A stretch of 11,757 bases of DNA. It comes from Jejuia rubra. Lineage in GTDB: Bacteria > Bacteroidota > Bacteroidia > Flavobacteriales > Flavobacteriaceae. The position numbers were made by a program, and so were the translations under genes. The notes under the pieces were generated by a model, which did no database searches, was not told the DNA's origin, and saw only the letters and a list, made by a program, of their open reading frames with translations. Positions 5,904 through 11,757 of the stretch are shown here, piece by piece. Each line of letters opens with the position of its first letter. Position 1 is the stretch's first letter. Location of the stretch: contig NZ_JBHULY010000029.1 in assembly GCF_042684665.1 (NCBI RefSeq), forward strand, positions 1-11,757. Direction: 5' to 3'.

Positions 5904-6297
5904 ACATTTAGATAAGCTAGCAAAGCGGATTATTAAGGAAGGTGCATTGGAATCTCCATCTTTAAACTTTGTGGATAATGTAATGCTTCAGGTTGACGAA
6001 CTATCAGTAACCAAGGCTACAACTTATAAACCATTAATCCCCTGGAAAACTTGGGTGGGCATATTAATTACCATAGCCATATGTGTCATACTGATTTTTA
6101 TGTTCGGTAATCCCGAGGAGGGCACCGTTTTTTTGAATAAATTTAATATTGGTGATTTTTCAGATGAGAGGTTATTTAAAAGCTTTTTTGAGGTCAATCT
6201 GTCCAAAATAGTTATTTATGCATTGGTTTTTTTCGGGATAATGCTAAGCTTTCAAATGTCTTTTTTAAAGTATTATTACGATAAAAAAGTTGAATAA
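5884..6297 (+). CDS. Two-helix membrane protein, probable anti-sigma factor
   Basis: A 137-residue membrane protein with a cytoplasmic N-terminal segment of about 55 residues (ENKHLDKLAKRIIKEG, then a PSLNFVDNVM stretch like the short helical segment seen in many Bacteroidota anti-sigma-like proteins), TM1 at about 57-75, a short outside loop and TM2 at about 108-127. It has no HxxxCxxC zinc motif, so it is not a ZAS-type anti-sigma. Its start lies 20 bases inside the sigma gene, implying tight coupling. The size, topology and position fit a membrane anchor that holds the sigma factor, but that role is inferred from context. Confidence 0.8.
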   Translation: MKAQENKHLDKLAKRIIKEGALESPSLNFVDNVMLQVDELSVTKATTYKPLIPWKTWVGILITIAICVILIFMFGNPEEGTVFLNKFNIGDFSDERLFKSFFEVNLSKIVIYALVFFGIMLSFQMSFLKYYYDKKVE

Positions 6298-6303
6298 AAT
6301 TAT

Positions 6304-6323
6304 AGCTTAGGTTCGGGTAAGCT
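6304..6323 (-). terminator. Weak terminator-like hairpin between convergent genes
   Basis: AGCTTA (6304-6309) and TAAGCT (6318-6323) form a 6 bp stem with an 8-base loop overlapping the end of the cupin gene. Reading the minus strand it is followed by ATAATTTTATT, which is T-rich but not a clean run. No T run follows on the plus strand. Confidence 0.3.
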
Positions 6324-6813
6324 TGGCTATGACTTCCATATGTTCTGGGAACCGTTCGATCAATACATTTTGTGAAGGCATATCAAAATCATGAAAATCA
6401 AATCCTGGGGAAACCGTGCAACCTGCTAGTGCATAACTGTCGGCTTCAATAACTTCAACTGCAAAATAATATTTGGCGGGCACTACAAATTGCGGGACTT
6501 CACCTTTTTCCAAATTATTGCCAATTTCAACTTTTGAATACACACCTTCTTCTGAAATCATGTGAAGTAACAGCGGACTTCCTTTGTAAAAATGCCACAT
6601 TTCATCTTGCTTAATCCTATGGAAAGCCGAAAAAGCATCCGAAGTCAACAAAAAATAAATAGCCGTACAATAATTTCTGTCACCGGTAAAAGAATTACCT
6701 AAATTTTCATTATAAATTATACCCTCACTGCGATAGGTTTCCTTAAAATGACCACCTTCGGGATGCGGATTCAAACCTAAAGCCTCTATAATGTGTTGCA
6801 CCTGCTCAGTCAT
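6307..6813 (-). CDS. Cupin_5 (DUF985) family protein
   Basis: A 168-residue cytosolic cupin of normal family length. The Cupin_5 signatures are clear: PHPEGGHFKETYRS (16-29), TAIYFLLTSDAFSAFHRIKQDEMWHFYKG (50-78) with possible metal or ligand residues His65, Glu71 and His74, and a later VSPGFDFHDFDMP segment. Structures of the family show a single double-stranded beta-helix; the natural substrate is not established, though a sugar or small-molecule isomerase-like role has been suggested for similar cupins. It is convergent with the anti-sigma gene and appears monocistronic. The ATG at 6813 is chosen because it gives the usual short lead-in helix (QHIIEALGL) before the first motif. Confidence 0.9.
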   Translation of the reverse strand: MTEQVQHIIEALGLNPHPEGGHFKETYRSEGIIYNENLGNSFTGDRNYCTAIYFLLTSDAFSAFHRIKQDEMWHFYKGSPLLLHMISEEGVYSKVEIGNNLEKGEVPQFVVPAKYYFAVEVIEADSYALAGCTVSPGFDFHDFDMPSQNVLIERFPEHMEVIAKLTRT

Positions 6814-6887
6814 ATTTAAACCAATTTATCTACAAATACGATGGCGTAATATACTAATTCCTAATCTACTGTTTTAATTGAAGAGAA

Positions 6888-6924
6888 AATGCCAAATACT
6901 GAAGCAAATTCAATACTTGGCATT
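6888..6924 (-). terminator. Intrinsic terminator of the alcohol dehydrogenase gene
   Basis: On the minus strand the RNA forms a continuous 16 bp stem: AATGCCAA+GTATTGAA pairs with TTCAGTAT+TTGGCATT around a 5-base TTTGC loop, with two G-U pairs, followed by TTCTCTT. On the plus strand the same two positions would be A-C mismatches, so the fold belongs to the minus-strand transcript. It lies 49 bases after the dehydrogenase stop. Confidence 0.6.
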
Positions 6925-6972
6925 CTAGGGAATTAATGTTTTTTAGAAAGTTGAATACACTTCTTTACAAAA

Positions 6973-8127
6973 CTACATGGCCGCCTTGTATATGGCGATG
7001 GTGTCCTCTAGGGTTACCTCTCTTGGGTTACCACCGGTACACACATCTGCCAATGCATTTGTAGCCATTTCTTCAAAATCTTCCTCTTTAACCCCAATTT
7101 CTTTTAGGCCAGCGGGTATGCCCACAGATTTAGAAAGTGCTTTTATGGCCTCGATTGCGGCGTTTGCGCCCTGTGTATCGCTCATTTCTAATACGCCAAC
7201 GCCCATAGCCCTTGCAACTTTTTTTAGTTTATGCGCGCAGGCCGGAATGTTAAATTGCTCAACATGAGGCAGTAAAATGGCATTAGCTACGCCATGTGGC
7301 AAGTCATACATACCTCCTAATTGGTGGGCCATGGAATGCACAAATCCCAGACCTGCGTTTGAAAATGCTTGTCCGGCTATAAATTGACCCCAAGCCATTT
7401 TGCTCCTCGCTTCAAGGTCTTTGCCGTCAACCACCGCTTTTTCAAGACTTTGTGAAATTAATTTAATGGCTTCCAAAGCCAAGGCGTCGGACCATCCAAA
7501 GGCACCTTTGGTAACGTATGTTTCTATAGCATGCGTAAGGGCGTCCATTCCTGTGGCGGCTGTCAAATCTGCTGGCTTGCCCAGCATTAGCTTAGGATCG
7601 TTTACGGCAATTGAAACTAAACAGTTTTTATCTACCATTACCATTTTGATATGGCGCTTTTCATCGGTTATAACATAATTTATCGTTACCTCGCTTGCGG
7701 TACCTGCTGTAGTATTTATAGCTATAATGGGCAAGGAAGCATGTTCTGATAAGTGAATGCCCTCATAGTCTTCAATATTTCCTCCATTGGTGGCAAGGAT
7801 ACCGATTGCTTTACCACAATCCTGTGGGGACCCACCGCCAAGAGTCAGTATAAAATCGCAGTCATTTTCTTTTAATAACTTCAGGCCGTCATTTACATTT
7901 TTTACAGTTGGGTTTGGGTGCACATCGTCAAATAGTACCGTTTCGATATTAGATGATTTTACCACATCCAATACAGTTTGGGCCACTCCAATTTGTACCA
8001 AAACTTTATCTGTAACAAAAAGTGCTTTTTTATACGGGAGTGTTTTTAACTCTTCTCCTAAATCTTCTAAAGCTCCAGGGCCTATTAGGCTTAGCGGTGG
8101 TAAATATATTCTTCTGTTTTGTAACAT
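6973..8127 (-). CDS. Iron-containing alcohol dehydrogenase (group III)
   Basis: A 384-residue cytosolic NAD(P)-dependent oxidoreductase of the FucO/DhaT/AdhB type, reducing aldehydes to alcohols or the reverse. The Rossmann-like N-terminal half has the dinucleotide motif GGGSPQD (97-103) and TTAGTASEVT (139-148). The helical C-terminal half has the iron ligands Asp195 and His199 (GMDALTHAIE), His264 (GFVHSMAHQLGG) and His278 (DLPHGVAN). Length and motifs are complete, so it should be active; the substrate cannot be read from the sequence. It is monocistronic with a G-U-containing terminator hairpin downstream. A long plus-strand ORF inside it has no recognisable domain and is a shadow. Confidence 0.95.
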   Translation of the reverse strand: MLQNRRIYLPPLSLIGPGALEDLGEELKTLPYKKALFVTDKVLVQIGVAQTVLDVVKSSNIETVLFDDVHPNPTVKNVNDGLKLLKENDCDFILTLGGGSPQDCGKAIGILATNGGNIEDYEGIHLSEHASLPIIAINTTAGTASEVTINYVITDEKRHIKMVMVDKNCLVSIAVNDPKLMLGKPADLTAATGMDALTHAIETYVTKGAFGWSDALALEAIKLISQSLEKAVVDGKDLEARSKMAWGQFIAGQAFSNAGLGFVHSMAHQLGGMYDLPHGVANAILLPHVEQFNIPACAHKLKKVARAMGVGVLEMSDTQGANAAIEAIKALSKSVGIPAGLKEIGVKEEDFEEMATNALADVCTGGNPREVTLEDTIAIYKAAM

Positions 8128-8148
8128 TTTTGTAAATATTTTAAGATT

Positions 8149-8175
8149 ATTTATACAGTTTTTTGCTAGTACAAA
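8149..8175 (-). promoter_or_regulatory. Possible promoter of the alcohol dehydrogenase gene
   Basis: On the minus strand TTTG (8175-8172), 16 bases, then TATAAAT (8155-8149), about 22 bases before the ATG. The -7 box lacks the final TTTG, so this is tentative. The remainder of 8128-8405 shows no gene. Confidence 0.25.
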
Positions 8176-8405
8176 TGACCAAAATATCGTGCTTTATTTT
8201 TATGATTTTTGTCACCTATTCATTGAATCTCAAAAATGTTTTTACCACCTCATTTAGTGCCAGTTTTTTAAGCAATATCCGGTATTAACTACTCGTGAGT
8301 TTGATGGTAGTATTAACAGAACTTTGTGGACTTTGTGAAAAAAAATGCTTAAGAAAAGACACCATTGATTTGAAGTGGTAGGTTTGAAAGGGCTACTTAA
8401 CGCTA

Positions 8406-9041
8406 TTACTTTAGAAAGCGTGATAGAACCAGCCTTTTGCGTTTTGGAAGAGCGTCATTTTCGACAATGAGTTTTATCAACTCGGAATTTTTCTCTTTGG
8501 CGAAAAGTTGATTGAATAGTTGCCATATGCTGAGGCTGTTCTTTGCTTTTTCTATTAATTCAATTTTATCGCCTGCTTTCACAAAGCCTTCTTCTAAAAT
8601 GCGGACATAAGTGCCTGAATAGCCAAAGTCAATAAACTGTTGCAGGGCGTTTTGGCTGCCGAATTTTACCCCAAATTTAAAACAAGGCTCTCGGGGTTGG
8701 GTCACTTGGACTAGAGCTTCGCCAATTTTATAAATATTCCCAATATGGATGTCTTTTTCATTCAAACCTGAAACCGTCAGGTTTTCCCCAAACATACCCC
8801 ATTCCCAATCTAAATTTGGGTACAGCTTTTTCCAATAGTTGTAATGGTCTGCCGAAAATAAGTAACAGGCCTTAAACTCTCCACCGTGTACTCTTTTATC
8901 TGAAACTTCATCATTTTGCACGCCTTGGTGGCCTAAAAAAATGGGGTGGCTTACAGGCTTTTTGTAGATGCCTGTTGTAACTTCCTTACCATTCCAGATG
9001 ATGGTGATGGGGTTTGCTATATTGGTGGATAGGATTTTCAA
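8406..9041 (-). CDS. MOSC domain protein (YiiM-like)
   Basis: A 211-residue protein with an N-terminal MOSC domain (about 1-160) and a C-terminal three-helix segment (about 165-211), the layout of E. coli YiiM, a molybdenum-cofactor-dependent reductase of N-hydroxylated bases. Conserved features are the DKRVHGG loop (48-54), WGMFGENLTVSGL (81-93) and the cofactor-binding Cys120 in QPREPCFK. The start is TTG at 9041: a TAG stop lies directly before it, and KILSTNIANP is the normal beginning of the family. Electron donor and true substrate are unknown here. A diverged fragment of the same 5' end lies at 11109-11171, also starting with TTG and preceded by the same CGTTAAACGAA (minus strand), which hints at cassette-like mobility. 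Confidence 0.9.
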   Translation of the reverse strand: MKILSTNIANPITIIWNGKEVTTGIYKKPVSHPIFLGHQGVQNDEVSDKRVHGGEFKACYLFSADHYNYWKKLYPNLDWEWGMFGENLTVSGLNEKDIHIGNIYKIGEALVQVTQPREPCFKFGVKFGSQNALQQFIDFGYSGTYVRILEEGFVKAGDKIELIEKAKNSLSIWQLFNQLFAKEKNSELIKLIVENDALPKRKRLVLSRFLK

Positions 9042-9162
9042 CTACTTCGTTTAACGACTCTGCATTAAGTTTGTTGCAATTTTCCATACTAAAAGTAAGC
9101 AAAATATTAACAACTCCGAGCTTGTGTATTTTTCCGAAGGCAAAATGAAGCAACAATAAAAT

Positions 9163-10218
9163 TTATATTTTTTTAGGTGCTTTTTTCCATATTTCTGTAT
9201 CCGGGTGAAATTCTTTCCATCCTAACCACCAATGCTTTTCTACAATTATTTCTTTATTCCCATTAATGTCAGAAGCAGTCAGGTAGTCACTTGTTTTATT
9301 GTACTCTAATTTGATTTTCTTGGTGCCGTAATCGTCCTTAAATTCACTTAAATCTTCAATTTCAGATTTAGGATATGCTTTAGAAATACCATTATAATCT
9401 ATCCCGAATACAGTTTCTCTTACGGGTAAACCCGATAAGTCGGTAAAACCTGGAACCAATACTTTAGGAGTGATAAAATTGATTGCTTTTAACATGAATT
9501 CTCGAGAAACATAGCCCTTTCTTGCTTCAATACATTTAGTAGCAAAATAGGTTTTGGGATACTTTTTTTTCCATTCACCAAGGGTTGTATTTTCTCCTGA
9601 CACCAAGGTTAATTGACTTCCTTTCATCTTGCCATAAATACACTCTCCTGTAGCCTGTTGCCATAAACTATGTGTCTTTGTATCATAAATAATCATATTC
9701 CTTCTCCAAACCCCTGCCACTTTAAAATACAAGTTTTGGTTATTCACTTGTGAATCAAATGCAAGTGCACTTCTACAGATTGCGCAATACGATATGAGTA
9801 CGTGTTTGTCGTCAATCACATCATTGATAATATGTCTCGGGATAACCACTTTTTCTAATGGATAGGCTACTGCCAAGTGATCAATACTAATCCCTATTAT
9901 TTTTGTGCTCTCAGGAATGTTGTTCGGTATGCCTTTTTCTACTTTTTTAATTTCAGGAAAAAAGAATTTCATATCGAAAAAAAATGAAAAAAGTAATAAT
10001 AGTACGGTGATTGTACCAAACCAAATCAGTGTTATGCTAAAACTGTGGTTGTAAACTGCCAAAGCTAATAACCCTAAGGAAACGATGGTAAATAATAATC
10101 GTTTTTGTTCAAAATAAGAGAAAAACCAAAGAGCAAGTTTTAATTTTCCGAATACTGCCGTTTGCCGACCGAAAGCGATGGCTAATGCCAATAAAAGTGC
10201 TGTTATTGCCAATATCAT
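9163..10218 (-). CDS. DUF3179 domain membrane protein
   Basis: A 351-residue protein with three N-terminal membrane helices (about 1-17, 41-57 and 61-82) and a soluble DUF3179 domain from about 105 to the end. Domain signatures are VIPRHIINDVI (125-135), the CxxC-containing ISYCAICRSALAFD (142-155, Cys145 and Cys148), VAGVWRRNMIIYDTKTHSLWQQATGECIYG (168-196) and an EWKKKYPKTYF segment. The family's activity is not known to me; the CxxC could bind metal or be redox-active. Its ATG follows the TetR stop after a single base, so the two genes form an operon and the regulator probably controls it. No convincing terminator is seen in the 121 bp to the MOSC gene. Confidence 0.85.
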   Translation of the reverse strand: MILAITALLLALAIAFGRQTAVFGKLKLALWFFSYFEQKRLLFTIVSLGLLALAVYNHSFSITLIWFGTITVLLLLFSFFFDMKFFFPEIKKVEKGIPNNIPESTKIIGISIDHLAVAYPLEKVVIPRHIINDVIDDKHVLISYCAICRSALAFDSQVNNQNLYFKVAGVWRRNMIIYDTKTHSLWQQATGECIYGKMKGSQLTLVSGENTTLGEWKKKYPKTYFATKCIEARKGYVSREFMLKAINFITPKVLVPGFTDLSGLPVRETVFGIDYNGISKAYPKSEIEDLSEFKDDYGTKKIKLEYNKTSDYLTASDINGNKEIIVEKHWWLGWKEFHPDTEIWKKAPKKI

Positions 10219-10219
10219 A

Positions 10220-10807
10220 TCATATATGTTTAGTTTTGCTATACTTCATTGTCAGGGCAGATTTCATTAAATCCGTGGGTATAACATCGCCCATTACCAG
10301 TACTTGGAACATTATTCCGTCAAGGGTGGCCATCAATAGATTGGCTTCGGCTTCATCAAAATTTGAATCTATTTTTTTAAGCGCGGTCTTTAACTTATTT
10401 ACTTCTCCAATGTATTTTTTTGAAATCATTTTATTAATGAAATCAAATTTCCCTGTTTGAAGCCCCATTTGGGCCATCATTCGAATAACATTCTGTTTCT
10501 TGTCAATTAACTCAAAAAAACGTTCAATCGTGCTGATGATTTGGATTTCAGCACTCTGCTCTTTATCCGAAACAATAGTATTGTCTAAAATTTTAAAAGA
10601 CCTGTGAATGATTTCGGTCAGTAACTCTTCTTTTGATTTGAAATAATTGTAAAGCAGTCCGTTAGAAATTTTGGCTCGTTCTGCTATTTGTCTGGTAGAG
10701 GTATTGAAGTACCCTTTAGAGGAGAATAGCTTAAGTGCAACATTAAGAATGTTTTCTTTGCTTGACTCTCGTATTTCTTCAAATTGTTTTTTTGATTTCG
10801 GACTCAT
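10220..10807 (-). CDS. TetR/AcrR family transcriptional regulator
   Basis: A 195-residue repressor-type regulator. The DNA-binding domain lies at about 17-66: ILNVALKLFSSKGYFNTSTRQIAERAKISNGLLYNYFKSKEELL, with the recognition helix around SNGLLYNYF (48-56). The remaining helices (about 80-190) form the ligand and dimer domain, with no motif naming a ligand. It is the first gene of an operon with the DUF3179 gene, one base apart. A TTGA-type imperfect dyad overlaps the end of a perfect -7 box just upstream, as expected for autorepression. No efflux pump or enzyme gene is adjacent, so the membrane protein is the best candidate target besides itself. Confidence 0.92.
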   Translation of the reverse strand: MSPKSKKQFEEIRESSKENILNVALKLFSSKGYFNTSTRQIAERAKISNGLLYNYFKSKEELLTEIIHRSFKILDNTIVSDKEQSAEIQIISTIERFFELIDKKQNVIRMMAQMGLQTGKFDFINKMISKKYIGEVNKLKTALKKIDSNFDEAEANLLMATLDGIMFQVLVMGDVIPTDLMKSALTMKYSKTKHI

Positions 10808-10819
10808 ACCTATTAATGA

Positions 10820-10840
10820 TTGAACGCTTGCTCAAATATA
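10820..10840 (-). promoter_or_regulatory. TetR operon promoter with overlapping operator
   Basis: On the minus strand TATATTTG (10840-10833) is a perfect TAnnTTTG box. It overlaps TTGAGCAAGCGTTCAA (10835-10820), an imperfect dyad that covers the expected start site. A second small dyad, CAATGAGCGATTG, is centred at 10859, about 31 bases (three turns) upstream. Placement suggests autorepression. Confidence 0.5.
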
Positions 10841-11057
10841 GTAAATAGTTTTCAATGAGCGATTGGTTAGTGGTGTTCTTGGATTGACGATTTAATGGCA
10901 AACAATGTTTTCAGGGATTTGCGCCATTTTAATGGTTTATGTCCGACCTTAAAGAAAGTTCGGCATTTTACATGGTAAGGCCAAGTTTATAAAAACCAAA
11001 AAAACTACCCTGCACTCACAAAGTGGTCCAAGATTTATAGTGTGTCTCGTCCTAAAA

Positions 11058-11070
11058 TAGCGTTACGCTA
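11058..11070. repeat. 13-base perfect palindrome
   Basis: TAGCGT-T-ACGCTA, a 6 bp self-complementary hairpin with a one-base centre, beside CTCGTCCTAAAA. It may be the tip of a lost insertion element, but no second end or target duplication is visible. Confidence 0.4.
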
Positions 11071-11108
11071 AACACCAAGTGTAATGAATAACAATTATAC
11101 AAAGTGAA

Positions 11109-11171
11109 CACTTGTTTGTCATTCCAAGTAATGGAGGTGGGGTTTGCTATGTTGGTGGAGAGGATTTTCAA
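11109..11171 (-). pseudogene. 5' fragment of a second MOSC-domain gene
   Basis: Reading from a TTG at 11171, the minus strand encodes KILSTNIANPTSITWNDKQV, compared with KILSTNIANPITIIWNGKEV in the intact MOSC gene; similarity then ends. At the DNA level many of the differences are silent third-position changes, so the two copies diverged as coding sequences before this one was cut off after about 21 codons. The match extends 15 bases upstream through the same CGTTAAACGAA. It is far too short to be functional. Confidence 0.75.
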
Positions 11172-11178
11172 GTGGTTC

Positions 11179-11306
11179 GTTTAACGTGTTTGTGTATGGC
11201 TCGTTGCGGAAAATCAGCTATGATTTTCCGCCGTAACCGAAAGATAGCAAATTGCAATGAATTCCGATTAGGAATTCAGCCGCAATGAGCTATACACGGT
11301 GTTGCC
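11179..11306. repeat. attC-like three-way-junction inverted repeat
   Basis: Outer arms GTGTATGGCTCGTTGCGG (11192-11209) and CCGCAATGAGCTATACAC (11280-11297) form 18 pairs with two G-T. Inside are a perfect 11 bp hairpin (11206-11231, loop GCTA) and an 8 bp hairpin (11258-11278, loop GATTA). At the ends are GTTTAAC (11179-11185), an exact RYYYAAC/GTTRRRY core, and GTTGCC (11301-11306), a poorer one. Size and plan resemble an integron attC site, but no integrase is visible in the window. Confidence 0.5.
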
Positions 11307-11316
11307 ATTTCGTTGT

Positions 11317-11736
11317 TTAATATTCTTTACTTAACCAGTTTCCGACTGAAAAATCTGGTTTAAAACATTTAAAATCAACTGTAACTGTTTCGCTATTGTC
11401 AATTAATTTCAAAGTCAAATTACCTTTATAGAAACCCCAACTTTTATGTTTCAGCATAGTTCTTGTAACAACAACCTTTTTATTTCTATACTTTGTTTTT
11501 TCACAATCTTCCGTAATCCATCCCTCGGCTCCAGTTAGTTTGGGTTGATACATTCTCCACCAGTCATCATAAGCTTTCGGATAATAAAATTTAGATTCAT
11601 TTATCGTTCTTTGTTTTTCAATTTCCGCAAGTTCCTTTTCTCTTTCAGATTGTCCAAAAGATTGTATTAAAGTAAATAGGATAAATATTATAAATACCCG
11701 TTGTGCATTATGATTTAAAAGAAAAAAGTTGTTCAT
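11317..11736 (-). CDS. Secreted protein of unknown function
   Basis: A 139-residue protein. The N terminus has a polar stretch, a hydrophobic core (VFIIFILFTLIQSF, 14-27) and a likely cleavage near FGQS (27-30), so it is probably exported. The mature part starts with a charged helix (EREKELAEIEKQ), then a DDWWRMYQPK segment and a beta-rich half ending KCFKPDFSVGNWLSKEY. Two cysteines (in EDCEK and FKCFK) could pair. I recognise no family. A 17-base palindrome lies directly before the ATG and a large attC-like repeat directly after the stop, so the gene could be the body of a mobile cassette. The reading frame is intact. Confidence 0.7.
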   Translation of the reverse strand: MNNFFLLNHNAQRVFIIFILFTLIQSFGQSEREKELAEIEKQRTINESKFYYPKAYDDWWRMYQPKLTGAEGWITEDCEKTKYRNKKVVVTRTMLKHKSWGFYKGNLTLKLIDNSETVTVDFKCFKPDFSVGNWLSKEY

Positions 11737-11737
11737 C

Positions 11738-11754
11738 TTACTGATAATCAGTAA
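11738..11754. promoter_or_regulatory. 17-base palindrome at the translation start region
   Basis: TTACTGAT-A-ATCAGTAA is a perfect odd-length palindrome ending one base before the ATG (minus strand) of the secreted protein. It could be a regulator site or an RNA hairpin hiding the ribosome binding region. Confidence 0.45.
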
Positions 11755-11757
11755 ATT

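Larger units (their letters stand above)
10808..11316. other. 509 bp intergenic region with remnants and palindromes
   Basis: No intact gene. From left to right it holds the TetR promoter/operator, an unassigned stretch with a mismatched hairpin (10943-10963), an odd-length palindrome at 11058, a fragment of a MOSC gene (11109-11171) and a large attC-like inverted repeat (11179-11306). It looks like a scar of past insertions. Confidence 0.7.

Noticed and set aside
7787..8257. 156-codon plus-strand ORF opposite the alcohol dehydrogenase gene
   Set aside because: It is antisense to a gene with all family motifs, has no recognisable domain, and its composition follows from the complementary strand.
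8321..8337. Short tandem ACTTTGTG-G-ACTTTGTG
   Set aside because: Two copies of eight bases in AT-rich intergenic sequence, with no placement suggesting function.
10895..10978. 27-codon plus-strand ORF starting MANNVFRDLRHF
   Set aside because: No promoter or homologue that I recognise, and it sits in a region of remnants, so chance is the better explanation.
11041..11070. End of an insertion sequence (CTCGTCCTAAAA with palindrome)
   Set aside because: No transposase, second terminal repeat or target duplication could be found in the window; kept only as a short palindrome.

Overview
The window looks like a chromosomal stretch from a member of the Flavobacteriaceae (Bacteroidota), probably marine; I cannot name the genus. 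The signs are low GC, promoter-like TAnnTTTG (-7) motifs, A-rich leaders without clear Shine-Dalgarno sites, and families typical of that group (DUF4369 lipoprotein, DUF819 transporter-like protein, DUF6249 membrane protein, Cupin_5/DUF985).

Positions 1-3592 are housekeeping in character. A type I isopentenyl-diphosphate isomerase gene overlaps a pterin synthase gene by four bases. A small helical protein with its own promoter and a strong terminator follows. Two minus-strand genes come next: a DUF819 polytopic membrane protein and a DUF4369-type lipoprotein.

Positions 3593-4123 hold no convincing protein gene but are full of structure: two intrinsic terminators, promoter-like motifs, an imperfect 25-26 bp direct repeat and a long-range inverted repeat. 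I read this as one or two candidate small RNAs.

Positions 4124-8127 hold a secreted VanX-type D-Ala-D-Ala dipeptidase, a compact ECF sigma factor locus, a cupin and an iron-containing alcohol dehydrogenase. In the ECF locus a DUF6249 membrane-protein gene is divergent from a sigma/probable anti-sigma operon. The sequence between them carries two divergent copies of exactly the same motif, TGTAAC-N17-CGTC, which is the classical layout of an ECF promoter. The sigma factor therefore probably activates both its own operon and the divergent gene. This is the most convincing regulatory observation in the window.

Positions 8128-11757 look accessory. There is a MOSC-domain (YiiM-like) gene with a TTG start, a TetR-DUF3179 operon with a probable autoregulatory operator, and a secreted protein of unknown function. 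A diverged fragment of a second MOSC gene (about 21 codons) lies 2.1 kb from the intact one in the same orientation. Next to it is a roughly 130 bp three-way-junction inverted repeat whose ends resemble integron attC core sites. This suggests assembly by cassette-like insertion, but no integrase or transposase is visible in the window.
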